DNA of 64,000 nucleotides from Clostridium sp. (GCA_018377235.1 JAGZZT010000010.1:24516-88515); one strand, 5' to 3'; counted from the stretch's first letter, positions 41,679-50,793 are shown. Numbers and translations: made by a program. The notes: generated from the sequence alone by a model not told the origin.

Positions 41679-43553
41679 TTAGCTGATACCAGCGCCGCTC
41701 AGCATAGATGCAAGGCCCATATACAGTTCCATAATCACTGCATTCCATTCATCTTCCGTAGCTGCCAGAATATCAAAGGATTCTCCTTCTGGTTTAGATA
41801 TACTCTCCTCCAGAGGCTTAATTCCATAGCTTCCTGACAGTTCTGCCAGAAGCATTCCCTCTTCCATAGGACCGGCTGTCACTTTCAGGGAATCGACAAC
41901 AGCGTTGAAAGACTCTCCGGGAACCAGATCTTCCACAATACCGTCTATGCGGATACTGCCCACCTCTGTATCATTATCCTCTGCATAAGCGTCAATCATA
42001 TAATTTCCTGTCGGGATATCATACTCTCCGCTCAGGCTGAACAGCATTTTCTGATCAGCTGCCTCCATCTGAAGAGCCAGCTGTGCCTGATAAGTCTTAT
42101 CCTTTTCATACTCTCCGATTTTAGCAACATCGAAAGACATCTTTTCACCGTTGGAATCCTCCACTGTAAGATTTGCCTCCACATTTGCTGTCTGGCTGTA
42201 TCCGCCTCTGAAATTTACATTTCCGTACACTTTGAAAATATCAGATGCTTCTGCAGGTGCTGATGACTCTTCCTCTGCCGCTGTCCCGCTCTCTGCTGTC
42301 TGCTCTGTCAGAGAAAGCTCTGTGCTGTAATCAAAAGATGCCAGCTTTCCATCATCTGTCACGTAAACCGCTAATGTTACATCCCCCATGGCTCCTTCAA
42401 GTTGAGCAAGAAGTTCTTCCAAAGCTTCATCTGTGGAAGTCCAGAGTTCTGTCTGCTGCTGCTCCGGCGTCATGTCTGCGCTGCCCAGACCATAAAGCTG
42501 AGCCATTTCCTCAGAGCCGTATAAAGAGGAATTGAGGTCATACACCAGCTCCAGATAGGTAATTACATCTTTTTTTAAGGTCTCATCTGCTAAGAAGAAG
42601 TCCTTTGTTTCTGTGAAGAACTGAACCAGTGCAGCATTGCTGAGAACTACATCGTATCCCTTGCACTCCACTTCTGCTTCACCCACTGTGCATTTCTTGC
42701 TTTCTCCCTTTTCTACGGTCATGGCTGCCTTCAGGTTGTCCACAGCCTTGCTTCCTGTCTCATACCGATCCCAGAGAGCGCCAAGATCAAAAAGAGGCTC
42801 TTCTGCCTGGGACAGCTCATTGGCCTTCTTCATGTAATCTACATAGCCCTGGAGATCCATGCCCATCTCATTTAAACTCTTGCCCAGATAGGGAGAATCT
42901 GCAATCTGAGTGTTCAGATCTTCTTCTAAATTCAGTGTGAATACCTTGTTTGTCATATCCGGAGGAAGGGCAATCGCCATCTCAGAGTTGTCCAGATAAA
43001 ACTGCGCATTAAACATCGGGATATCCCCATACTGGAAGCCTAAATCCATGTTCATCGCACTTTTCTCTCTATCTTCCCTGGCATTGATGCTGAATCCGGT
43101 TCCCTGAAGCTCTGTACTTCCCAGCACTTCTCCCAGAGTAAGCGCCATATCTACCTGATAAGAACTGCTGTACAGTTTCTCTCCCAGAGCCTTCCAGCCG
43201 AAAATTTCTTCCATCGGATTAGTCTGTCCTTCGGCTATCACACCCTTAAATGCATCAATAACAACATCCTTGGGATCCTGCTTATTCATCTGCCAAAAAG
43301 CCACTCCTCCTATCGCAGCAACAGCTGCTGCCGCTGCTCCGGCGATCCATATCTTTCCTGACTTTTTCTCTACCACAGCTACTGCTGCCGGATCCTCTGC
43401 CTGATTCGCTTCTGGCTGGCCGCTCTGAGCCGCTTCGCCTGAAACCGCCTCGCTCTGCGCTGTCTCGTTTGGAGTTTCCATCAAATTCTTCTTGCATACT
43501 GGGCACTCAGTGCTCCCCTCTGGGATTTCCTGATCACAATAAGGGCATCTCAT
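41679..43553 (-). CDS. Zinc-ribbon membrane-anchored protein of unknown function
   Basis: A 624-residue protein. An N-terminal zinc ribbon (Cys3, Cys6, Cys17, Cys20: CPYC...CPVC) in the cytoplasm is followed by an acidic linker, one membrane segment at about 66-88, and a 530-residue extracellular part with no recognisable enzyme motif. The extracellular region is rich in acidic residues and alternating beta-like text (QADVALTLGEVLGS-type, YDVVLSNAALVQFF). The start at 43553 has GAGGAGG upstream, with a longer frame to 43604 unsupported. It sits between the ABC ATPase and the permeases and is likely part of the same system, perhaps as a sensor or substrate-holding subunit. Confidence 0.75.
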   Translation of the reverse strand: MRCPYCDQEIPEGSTECPVCKKNLMETPNETAQSEAVSGEAAQSGQPEANQAEDPAAVAVVEKKSGKIWIAGAAAAAVAAIGGVAFWQMNKQDPKDVVIDAFKGVIAEGQTNPMEEIFGWKALGEKLYSSSYQVDMALTLGEVLGSTELQGTGFSINAREDREKSAMNMDLGFQYGDIPMFNAQFYLDNSEMAIALPPDMTNKVFTLNLEEDLNTQIADSPYLGKSLNEMGMDLQGYVDYMKKANELSQAEEPLFDLGALWDRYETGSKAVDNLKAAMTVEKGESKKCTVGEAEVECKGYDVVLSNAALVQFFTETKDFFLADETLKKDVITYLELVYDLNSSLYGSEEMAQLYGLGSADMTPEQQQTELWTSTDEALEELLAQLEGAMGDVTLAVYVTDDGKLASFDYSTELSLTEQTAESGTAAEEESSAPAEASDIFKVYGNVNFRGGYSQTANVEANLTVEDSNGEKMSFDVAKIGEYEKDKTYQAQLALQMEAADQKMLFSLSGEYDIPTGNYMIDAYAEDNDTEVGSIRIDGIVEDLVPGESFNAVVDSLKVTAGPMEEGMLLAELSGSYGIKPLEESISKPEGESFDILAATEDEWNAVIMELYMGLASMLSGAGIS

Positions 43554-43663
43554 ACCGTTTTCCTCCTCTTTTTTGGATAGACTATATTTTAACACATTTT
43601 CCAAATCTCGTCAGTATGTTTGTCGATTTCGTAAAGATTCTTTAAGAATTTCGACGGTTTTTG

Positions 43664-44341
43664 TCAGAATTTACCAACCAGTCTCTCTGGATCCACGCCA
43701 TCCTCGATATTTTCCGGAATTAACACTCCCTGCTTTAAGATGTAAAGCGTGCTGCAGGCTCTAAGCTCCGGCATCTCATGAGAAGTCAGTATGACCGTTC
43801 CTCCCTCTTTCACAAAGGTACGTATGTAATGAAGAATTTCCTCCTTTGCTCTCAAGTCCAGGGCTGCTCCCGGCTCATCCATTATTAAGAGAGAAGCCTG
43901 GTTGGAAAGGGCAGATGCAATGCTGAGACGCTTTTTCTGTCCTCCGGACAGTTTGCCGGCCGGAACGTCTAAAAATTCTGAAATTCCCAGCGTGTTCGCC
44001 ACTCCTTCTTCCAAATCCTTTTCCATTCTCTTTTTATCCCCCTTATACCAGAGGGAAAAATTATCTCTGGCAGTCAGCTCCGGTATCAGAGGACTCTCCT
44101 GGGGAACGTAGGCCGCTTTCTTCTCAAATACAGCCCTTCTTCCTGCAGCCTCCTCTCCATCGAAGCAGATGCTGCCTCGATCCGGCCGGCTCACCCCAGC
44201 CAAAATAGATAATAGCGTGGTTTTTCCGCATCCATTTCCCCCGGCAATGCCCACACACTCCCCTGGCGCCGCTGTAAAGGAGGCCCCATTTAAAATCTGG
44301 CGTTTTTTGAATTTTTTATAAATTCCCGATACTTCAAGCAT
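43664..44341 (-). CDS. ABC transporter ATP-binding protein
   Basis: A 225-residue nucleotide-binding subunit. Walker A is GGNGCGKTT at 34-42, the Q-loop region is AAYVPQESPLIPELT near 73-87, the signature is LSGGQKKRLSIA near 129-140, Walker B is LLIMDEPGAALDL near 150-162, and the H-loop is ILTSHEM near 183-189. All catalytic elements are intact. It is the first gene of a cassette that continues with the zinc-ribbon protein and two permeases. It begins only about 15 bases after the pnp terminator, so it either uses read-through or an unresolved promoter within the terminator region. Confidence 0.9.
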   Translation of the reverse strand: MLEVSGIYKKFKKRQILNGASFTAAPGECVGIAGGNGCGKTTLLSILAGVSRPDRGSICFDGEEAAGRRAVFEKKAAYVPQESPLIPELTARDNFSLWYKGDKKRMEKDLEEGVANTLGISEFLDVPAGKLSGGQKKRLSIASALSNQASLLIMDEPGAALDLRAKEEILHYIRTFVKEGGTVILTSHEMPELRACSTLYILKQGVLIPENIEDGVDPERLVGKF

Positions 44342-44354
44342 ACCTGTTCTCCTT

Positions 44355-44402
44355 TTAAAAAAGGGCTGCCGTAAAACTGTCTTCTCGTTTTACAGCAGCC
44401 CT
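44355..44402 (-). terminator. Terminator of pnp
   Basis: A 16-bp stem with one G-U pair (44362-44377 with 44387-44402, AGGGCTGC...GCAGCCCT) is followed on the minus strand by TTTTTTAAAAGG. The last bases double as the ribosome site region of the ABC ATPase gene. Confidence 0.88.
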
Positions 44403-44461
44403 GAATCTCCATTTGCCAGCCAAAAAATCATCTCGCCTGCAGGATGATTCGTCCTTAAAGC

Positions 44462-46570
44462 TTACTCCCTGTGAGCCTCCTGGTTCAGATCTCCCGGTTT
44501 CATGCTCAGATTAATCCGGCCCATTTTATCTACCTCGATTACCTTTACCGTAACCTCGTCTCCGATGTTTACCACATCCTCCACCTTAGCCACTCTCTTG
44601 TCAGAAAGCTTGGAGATGTGAATCATGCCATCCTTATTAGGAGCCAGCTCCACAAACGCGCCGAAATTCATAATCCGGACAACAGTTCCTGTCAGAATCT
44701 GTCCCGGCTCGATCTCTGTGACAATGCTCTTAATAATGGAAATCGCCTTGTCAATCATAGCCTTATCTGTGCCGCAGACGGAAACGCTTCCGTCATCGCT
44801 GATGTCAATCTTCACGCCTGTCTGCTCAATGATCTTGTTGATCACCTTGCCCTGCTTTCCTACTACATCGCCAATCTTCTGAGGATCAATGGTAATCTGC
44901 TCAATCTTCGGTGCAAACTCTCCTACCTCTTTTCTCGGCTCTGCGATAACCGGCTTCATAATTTCATCCAGAATATAAAGTCTGGCCTCTCTTGTCTTAG
45001 CAATCGCCTCCTCGATAATCGGTCTTGTCAGTCCGTGAATCTTAATATCCATCTGGATGGAGGTGATTCCCTTGTGAGTTCCTCCTACCTTGAAATCCAT
45101 ATCTCCGAAGAAGTCTTCCAGACCCTGGATGTCTGTCAGCACAACATAGTCGTCATCTGTATCGCCAGTTACAAGACCACAGGAAATTCCAGCTACCGGA
45201 GCCTTAATCGGAACGCCTGCTGCCATCAGAGACAGAGTGGATGCACAGATGCTGGCCTGAGAAGTGGAACCGTTGGACTCCATGGTCTCAGACACCGTAC
45301 GAATTGCGTATGGGAACTCTTCCTCGCTTGGAAGCACTGGAATTAAGGCCTTCTCAGCTAAAGCGCCATGGCCGATCTCGCGGCGTCCAGGTCCTCTGGA
45401 CGGCTTTGTCTCACCTACAGAGTAGGACGGGAAGTTGTAGTGGTGCATATATCTCTTGCTTGTCTCGTTCTCATCCAGACCGTCGATCTTCTGAGCCTCA
45501 GACAGAGGAGCCAGGGTACATACGTTTAAAATCTGAGTCTGTCCGCGGGTAAACATGCCGGATCCGTGAACTCTCGGAACAATGTCAATCTCAGCCGCCA
45601 GAGGACGAATCTCTGTAATGCCGCGGCCGTCCGGACGCTTATGATCCTTTAAGATCATCTTTCTGACTGTCTTTTTCTGGTACTGGTAAACTGCCTCGCC
45701 AAGAACTGCAAGCCACTCCTCGTTCTCTGCAAAGGCCTCTTCCAGACGCTCTGTAATAGCCTTAATATTCTCTTCTCTCTTCTGCTTCTCATCTGTGAAG
45801 ACTGCCGCCTCCATCTCTTCCTGAGGAACAATCTCCTTAATTGCCGCAAATAATTCCTCCGGAACCGCGCAGCTTTCGTAGGTGTGCTTCTCTTTTCCGC
45901 ACTCAGCTACGATTGTATCGATAAATTTAATAATATCCTGGTTTACCTCATGAGCCTTGAAGATGGCCTGAATCATCACATCCTCAGGAACCTCTTTCGC
46001 TCCGGCCTCGATCATGATAACCTTCTCTCTGGTAGAAGCCACAGTCAGAGCCATGTCGGAAACCTTTCTCTGAGCCGCAGTCGGGTTCACGATAAACTCG
46101 CCGTCGATCATGCCGATCTGTGTGGTTGCGCAGGGACCGTCAAAGGGGATATCAGAAATGCAGGTTGCAATCGCAGAGCCTAACATAGCCGTATACTCCG
46201 GGCTGCACTCCGGATCCACAGAGAGAACCAGATTATTTAAAGTAACGTCATTTCTGTAATCCTTCGGGAACAGAGGACGCATTGGACGATCAATGACACG
46301 GGCTGTCAGAACTGCGTTTTCAGAAGCCTTTCCCTCTCTCTTGTTAAAGCCTCCCGGAATCTTTCCTACTGCATACATCTTCTCCTCAAACTCAACGCTT
46401 AACGGGAAAAAATCAATGCCGTCTCTTGGCTTATCGGAAGCTGTCGCTGTAGACAGAACTGTAGTATCTCCATAGTGCATGAATGCTGCGCCGTTTGCCT
46501 GGGCTGCCACTCTGCCAACATCTACAGTCAGTGTTCTGCCGGCCAGCTCCATTGAAAAACTCTTATACAT
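44462..46570 (-). CDS. pnp: Polynucleotide phosphorylase
   Basis: 3'-5' phosphorolytic exoribonuclease of the degradosome, 702 residues. There are two RNase PH domains (about 1-220 and 300-540; GRGITEIRPLAAEIDIVPR, FTRGQTQ and GPGRREIGHGALAE in the second), then a KH domain (IGKQGKVINKIIEQTGVKIDI near 563-585) and an S1 domain (GTVVRIMNFGAFVELAPNKDGMIHIS near 625-650). It is downstream of rpsO, the conserved order. Long open frames on the opposite strand are shadows. The ribosome site is AAAGGAGA. Confidence 0.97.
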   Translation of the reverse strand: MYKSFSMELAGRTLTVDVGRVAAQANGAAFMHYGDTTVLSTATASDKPRDGIDFFPLSVEFEEKMYAVGKIPGGFNKREGKASENAVLTARVIDRPMRPLFPKDYRNDVTLNNLVLSVDPECSPEYTAMLGSAIATCISDIPFDGPCATTQIGMIDGEFIVNPTAAQRKVSDMALTVASTREKVIMIEAGAKEVPEDVMIQAIFKAHEVNQDIIKFIDTIVAECGKEKHTYESCAVPEELFAAIKEIVPQEEMEAAVFTDEKQKREENIKAITERLEEAFAENEEWLAVLGEAVYQYQKKTVRKMILKDHKRPDGRGITEIRPLAAEIDIVPRVHGSGMFTRGQTQILNVCTLAPLSEAQKIDGLDENETSKRYMHHYNFPSYSVGETKPSRGPGRREIGHGALAEKALIPVLPSEEEFPYAIRTVSETMESNGSTSQASICASTLSLMAAGVPIKAPVAGISCGLVTGDTDDDYVVLTDIQGLEDFFGDMDFKVGGTHKGITSIQMDIKIHGLTRPIIEEAIAKTREARLYILDEIMKPVIAEPRKEVGEFAPKIEQITIDPQKIGDVVGKQGKVINKIIEQTGVKIDISDDGSVSVCGTDKAMIDKAISIIKSIVTEIEPGQILTGTVVRIMNFGAFVELAPNKDGMIHISKLSDKRVAKVEDVVNIGDEVTVKVIEVDKMGRINLSMKPGDLNQEAHRE

Positions 46571-46800
46571 AGAATGGTCTCCTTTTCAAATTTTCTTGTC
46601 TAAAAACTGCCGTTCCCTGTTCTCCCGCTGTCTGTCCAGACAGCCTCCAGGTCTGCGAAAGTATCCGAAACTACTGATCTGGGCGCAGAAGCTGCGCTAA
46701 ATTCCCAGTTTTCCATCTCCTGCGCCTACATCAGCGGTCTCGGATCACATCTTTCACAGAATAAAAAATTTCACACAGAAACTAAAGTTTCCTGATTAGA
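46571..46800 (-). other. Leader region of pnp
   Basis: A 230-bp stretch between the rpsO terminator and pnp. It contains two self-complementary patches on the minus strand (GCTGTCTGGACAGACAGC near 46626-46643, and a GCGCAG...CTGCGC stem near 46682-46697) but no clear promoter or open frame. In other bacteria the pnp leader hairpin is the target of RNase III and PNPase autoregulation; that is possible here but unproven. Confidence 0.35.
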
Positions 46801-46833
46801 GTAAATAATTAGGGTGGATTTCTCCACCCTAAT
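46801..46833 (-). terminator. Terminator of rpsO
   Basis: ATTAGGGTGG (46809-46818) and CCACCCTAAT (46823-46832) form a perfect 10-bp stem with a 4-base loop. The minus strand then reads TATTTAC, with few T residues. It lies just after the rpsO stop codon. Confidence 0.75.
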
Positions 46834-46841
46834 GTCATTCA

Positions 46842-47108
46842 TTACTTTCTGATGCCTAACTTCTCGATTAAAGCACGGTATCCTTCCAGATCTGTCTTCT
46901 TTAAGTAGTCTAAGAGACCACGTCTCTGACCAACCATCTTTAACAGACCGCGTCTGGAATGATGATCCTTCTGGTTTGCCTTTAAATGCTCTGTAAGCTC
47001 TGTGATTCTTGCTGTTAAGATAGCAATCTGAACCTCCGGTGAACCTGTATCTCCAGGCTTTCTTCCATACTCAGCGATAATAGCAGACTTCTTCTCCTTT
47101 GAAATCAT
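46842..47108 (-). CDS. rpsO: 30S ribosomal protein S15
   Basis: An 88-residue primary 16S rRNA-binding protein of the central domain. The full-length S15 sequence is recognisable: MISKEKKSAIIAEYGRKPGDTGSPEVQIAILTARI (N-terminal helices) and HSRRGLLKMVGQRRGLLDYLKKTD (conserved RNA-contacting loop, about 50-73). The strong ribosome site AAGGAGG lies nine bases upstream. A near-consensus promoter is about 100 bp upstream, leaving a leader long enough for the S15 autoregulatory structures known in Firmicutes. Confidence 0.97.
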   Translation of the reverse strand: MISKEKKSAIIAEYGRKPGDTGSPEVQIAILTARITELTEHLKANQKDHHSRRGLLKMVGQRRGLLDYLKKTDLEGYRALIEKLGIRK

Positions 47109-47204
47109 AGTGATTTCCTCCTTAATAATAATAAATTCTTACCGCACACCAAGCTCCTGTCAGGAATTCAAAGAGCTGAGCGCCGGCGCGTTTGTACGTC
47201 ATAG

Positions 47205-47233
47205 AGTATAGCACATGATTTTCTGCTTGTAAA
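47205..47233 (-). promoter_or_regulatory. rpsO sigma-A promoter
   Basis: TTTACA (47228-47233), 17 bp, TATACT (47205-47210) on the minus strand. The transcript would have a leader of about 90 bases before rpsO that contains GC-rich self-complementary sequence (GCGCCGGCGC near 47180-47189). Confidence 0.75.
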
Positions 47234-47261
47234 TCAGTTTTTCACTGTTTTTCAGCTGTTT

Positions 47262-47573
47262 TTACTCCTCATCCCAGCGTCTTTCCCATATTTTTCCGAT
47301 TCCCCACAGACCGATGACCAGAATTGCCTCCCCTGCTACAGTTAAAGATACAACAGATATCATCTGGCTCAGCCGTTCAAAATCCTCCATCAAAATACAA
47401 AACCAGGTAAGTCCCATAGCACCTGAGGAAGCTGCCAATTCTGACAGCATAGCCACGGTAAGGGCCCGCCTCCAAAACCACTTTTTCTTTATAAGAAAGA
47501 AAACAGACGCAGACAGAGCTGCCGCCGCTCCCAGCACTCCTGCTGTCAGTACCGTATACAGAACCTTATCCAT
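47262..47573 (-). CDS. Small membrane protein of unknown function
   Basis: A 103-residue protein with three predicted membrane segments (about 5-27, 37-58 and 70-92 in MDKVLYTVLTAGVLGAAAALSASVFFLI and following). No family is recognised. The start at 47573 has GAGG ten bases upstream and overlaps the lipoprotein gene by eight bases, so the two are translationally coupled; a longer frame to 47606 is less likely. The charged tail RRWDEE faces the cytoplasm if the positive-inside rule holds. It probably works with the lipoprotein. Confidence 0.6.
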   Translation of the reverse strand: MDKVLYTVLTAGVLGAAAALSASVFFLIKKKWFWRRALTVAMLSELAASSGAMGLTWFCILMEDFERLSQMISVVSLTVAGEAILVIGLWGIGKIWERRWDEE

Positions 47574-48891
47574 TTTCCGATACCTCAAATTCTGCTTCCA
47601 CGCCAAACCGAAGTTCTTCTTCTGGCAGTACCTGGATTCTCAGACGGTACGTCCCCGGACCGTCCGGCGCGAAGCTTCCCTTCCAGGGCACGGATAAAAG
47701 AACCGACTCTTCTGAAAGCTCTGTCAAATATCCGCAGAAACCTGCCAGACTCTCTACCTGCTCCCAGCTTTCAATTCCGTTTCTCTCTGTTTTTTTCTCT
47801 ATCACCGGAGAAAGAATATACTGAATGCTTCTCCCTGTATCATTGTGGAGCACAAACGACAGCTGCGAATCCTCTGCTGTCACCTTATCCGGTTCCATCT
47901 CCATCCAGATCTGTTCTCCGTAAGTTCCAAAGCCGTAAACCGTCTCAAACAGGCTCCAGATCTCTCTGCTGCAATCCTGCTTCCAGGTATAAAGGGACGT
48001 TCCGCCTGCTGCAAGCTCTGGAATGCTTCCCTCCTCTCCCGGAAAGGACAGCCACAATTCCATCGTTTCGCCCGATTCCATCGAAAGAATCAGTTTTCCT
48101 GGGAAGGATTCATTCATTGGGAATTCTTCTTTTTCTGCCTCCAGAAGCAGACTTCTCAGTCTGTCCAGATCCTCCCTGTTTCCAAGGCTTTCTGTTCTTA
48201 CACCTGTCTTAAAAGTTCCAGACAGCTCTGCTTTCAGAATCGCCCCATTCTTTTCCAGAAATTCCGGGGAAAAAAGCAGTCTTTCTGCCAGGTTTTCTTC
48301 TTGGACAAACTCTGTGTAAAGCTTTCCTCCCTGAACGAAATACGTCCTCTGGAATCCCTCTTCCTGAGGCGGCGTCAGAAAGGCCCCTCTCTTTTCTGCC
48401 TCTTCCAGGTAGGCAATTCCATCCATCCCCTCCTCAAGAGCAGAAGAAAGGGTAGAGATGCCTGACATGGTATCTCCTTTTTCCAGAAGCAGAAACTGGC
48501 CGTTGTGAAACTGGCTGACGCTGTATTCTGATCCTCCAAAGGATTTTCCGCAGGTCAGTTCCTCCAGAGGATTTTCCTCGGCCAGGCAGATTCCCAGAAT
48601 ATAGCTGTAGCCGTCCTCGGCCTTCCTCCCGGAAAACAGATAGCTGTCCTCAAAAAAGGACACTGCTTTCTCTGTCTCAGCATCGGAAAACGCCTCAAAC
48701 TCTCTTCCCGGAAACTGACTTTCTACAGCCTTCACCGCGCGGCTCAGCTGCTCTTCAGCTTCCAGGTACTTCGTCTGCTCCTGTTCTGGAACCAGATTAT
48801 GGACTGCCGTCTCTTCCGGCTCTTTCTGGCAGCCAGACAGCAGACATGATGCTGCCGCTGCCAGCAAAATCCTCTTCCATTTATGTCTCAT
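47566..48891 (-). CDS. Lipoprotein with C-terminal Ig-like domain, unknown function
   Basis: A 441-residue exported lipoprotein. The signal peptide ends at LSGC with Cys21. The middle part (about 30-330) has no recognised motif. Residues about 335-441 look like a bacterial Ig-like beta sandwich: DSQLSFVLHNDTGRSIQYILSP, then SVPWKGSFAPDGPGTYRLRIQVL, a strand pattern ending in ...YRL. It follows the L,D-transpeptidase gene by 63 bp on the same strand and overlaps the small membrane-protein gene. An envelope role beside the cross-linking enzyme is inference from context. Confidence 0.72.
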   Translation of the reverse strand: MRHKWKRILLAAAASCLLSGCQKEPEETAVHNLVPEQEQTKYLEAEEQLSRAVKAVESQFPGREFEAFSDAETEKAVSFFEDSYLFSGRKAEDGYSYILGICLAEENPLEELTCGKSFGGSEYSVSQFHNGQFLLLEKGDTMSGISTLSSALEEGMDGIAYLEEAEKRGAFLTPPQEEGFQRTYFVQGGKLYTEFVQEENLAERLLFSPEFLEKNGAILKAELSGTFKTGVRTESLGNREDLDRLRSLLLEAEKEEFPMNESFPGKLILSMESGETMELWLSFPGEEGSIPELAAGGTSLYTWKQDCSREIWSLFETVYGFGTYGEQIWMEMEPDKVTAEDSQLSFVLHNDTGRSIQYILSPVIEKKTERNGIESWEQVESLAGFCGYLTELSEESVLLSVPWKGSFAPDGPGTYRLRIQVLPEEELRFGVEAEFEVSENG

Positions 48892-48954
48892 TCAATAAAA
48901 TCCTTTCTCTCAGGTTCTTTGCTCTCTGCTGCTGAAAATATCCGAATAAGCCGT

Positions 48955-50793
48955 TTATGCTCCCGGCCCTGCCGGCCCGCTGTCTTCTCCCTGTGAAACA
49001 GAACCGCCTGGTCCCGCAGGGGCGGATGTCTCCGGCTGAGCAGGGGCAGACGTCTCGGCTGGCTTCGTAGGCTGAATCTGTTCCTTGGACGGATCGGATG
49101 AGGCTTCCTCAGACGGTTTCGATGGCTCGGACGGTTTGCTCTCTGCCTCAGAAGATGGTTCTGATGGTGCCTGGGCAGACGGTTCTGTCTCCTGTGGCTT
49201 TTCTGGTGCAGACGGTTTCTCCGTACCCTCCAGATTGTAGCAGAGTACCGGAATTCCGGCTGAAATATTCTCATAAATCTTCTTGGCCACACTGTGAGGC
49301 AGGTTAATACAGCCATGGGAGCCTCCCGTCTTATAGATGGTTCCCCCAAACTCGGAACGCCAGGTAGCATCATGCATTCCAATACCTCCGTTAAATGGCA
49401 TCCAGTAATCTACCGGTGTACGGTAATTTTCACCTTTCAGCACAGCGTCCCGCTGTTTATAAGTCAGAGGAAAAGAGCCAGCCGGCGTTCCCCAGCCCTT
49501 TGACAGATTGCCAGACACGAAATCTGATTCCACCAGCAGGGAACCATCCTTATAGAAGAACAGATGCTGGGCAGTGAGGTTAATTTCCACATAGGTGTTT
49601 CCGTAGTCATTGGCGCCTCGGCTGGCCGCTTTCTGAGAATACACCGGCTCTCTGCTGCTCTGGCTCTCCCCAGAGCGGATCAGTGCCGCCAGCTCATCTG
49701 CCTCTGCAGACTGATTAATTTTCCACCCATAAGAGCCGCCTTTAATAGTCACAGTCTTTCCGTAAGATGTTTTCAGCGTCTTGGCCTTATGATTTGTGTC
49801 GTATTGATCCGCCAGTTCTTTTACATAGGCGGAAACCTTGCCTGAATCCACGCCGGCGCTGCCATCAGCATTGGGAACCAGCCACTCGTGAATTCTATCT
49901 CCAGATAAAGTTTCCGTCTGATCTCCAAATTTATAGGTAATGGTTACGCCTGCTGCCTTGTTCATATTCTCACAGAGTCTGTTCAAAGTCTCGTCATCTG
50001 CAGTCACCTCCGGCTCTACATAGGCTCCCAGCTCCTCCAGGGAAATTTTCGTCTCCAGCTTTAAAATAGCCTCGGAAATTCCCTTTTCCACGATCTCATA
50101 ATCAGCCAGTGTTCCCTCTTTCTCCGGCACAATAGTGTATCCATTTTCTTCGGAATACTCCGATAAGCGGGCATTTTCAGGTCCCTTAGCCGTCTCCTCG
50201 TCAAAGCAGGCTAAATTTTTTAAGGATGTCTCCAAAGCTTCCTCATCATATTCCATCATCGTCTGAATTTTATAACTGTCCGGGCTGAACAGCCGGAGTC
50301 CCCAGCCAAATGGATTCTGAGATGAGATAATCTTCTCCAGCGTCCCGTCAAATTTCGCCTGAAGGCCAATATCCGCCTGAGAAATCTGCTCTGTTGTCTC
50401 CCCTCTCTCTTCGATGGTAAGAACGTAGCCGTTAATGCCCCCGGCGATCATCTCCTGGGCTTCAGCTGCTGTCTTTCCTGCTACATCAAGCCCGTTTATT
50501 TCCGTTCCCGGAAAAAAGACTCGTTTGTATCTGCCGCTCATTCCAGCATAAGCTATCCCGCCAATTGCAAGAACGGCTGCTGCTGTTCCCGCAGCAATGA
50601 CTGTCTGCTTTTTCCCCCAGTGAAATCCCTTTCCGCTGTTTTCGTTATGTCCAGAGTTTTCTCCGCCCTTTCTTCTGCTTCCTCTGGCACGGCTTCTGCC
50701 TCTGCCGTCTCTATCGGAATTCCTGTTTTCTGCCGGCTGCCCTGCCTGCAGGCTTCCCTTCAGATTTTCATTCCTCTCCAGTCCATCAATCAT
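48955..50793 (-). CDS. L,D-transpeptidase (YkuD) with PG_binding_4 domains
   Basis: A 612-residue membrane-anchored peptidoglycan cross-linking enzyme. A basic cytoplasmic tail (1-60) and one membrane segment (about 63-84) are followed by two PG_binding_4-like repeats (about 100-380), then the YkuD domain (about 400-515) with YVEINLTAQHLFFY and the active-site motif SHGCINLP holding the catalytic Cys. After about residue 520 comes a Ser/Pro/Glu-rich tail. The start at 50793 has GAAAGGAAG upstream. A longer frame to 50910 would begin within the promoter. The enzyme makes 3-3 cross-links that do not depend on PBPs. It has its own promoter. Confidence 0.9.
   Translation of the reverse strand: MIDGLERNENLKGSLQAGQPAENRNSDRDGRGRSRARGSRRKGGENSGHNENSGKGFHWGKKQTVIAAGTAAAVLAIGGIAYAGMSGRYKRVFFPGTEINGLDVAGKTAAEAQEMIAGGINGYVLTIEERGETTEQISQADIGLQAKFDGTLEKIISSQNPFGWGLRLFSPDSYKIQTMMEYDEEALETSLKNLACFDEETAKGPENARLSEYSEENGYTIVPEKEGTLADYEIVEKGISEAILKLETKISLEELGAYVEPEVTADDETLNRLCENMNKAAGVTITYKFGDQTETLSGDRIHEWLVPNADGSAGVDSGKVSAYVKELADQYDTNHKAKTLKTSYGKTVTIKGGSYGWKINQSAEADELAALIRSGESQSSREPVYSQKAASRGANDYGNTYVEINLTAQHLFFYKDGSLLVESDFVSGNLSKGWGTPAGSFPLTYKQRDAVLKGENYRTPVDYWMPFNGGIGMHDATWRSEFGGTIYKTGGSHGCINLPHSVAKKIYENISAGIPVLCYNLEGTEKPSAPEKPQETEPSAQAPSEPSSEAESKPSEPSKPSEEASSDPSKEQIQPTKPAETSAPAQPETSAPAGPGGSVSQGEDSGPAGPGA

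Noticed and set aside
44471..45346. A 291-codon plus-strand frame
   Set aside because: It is antisense to the KH/S1 and second RNase PH parts of pnp, rich in Leu/His/Asn as expected of a shadow, and lacks a ribosome site.
48888..49382. A 164-codon minus-strand frame rich in Arg/His/Pro
   Set aside because: It is an alternative frame within the Ser/Pro-rich tail of the L,D-transpeptidase; the composition comes from the repeat-like DNA.
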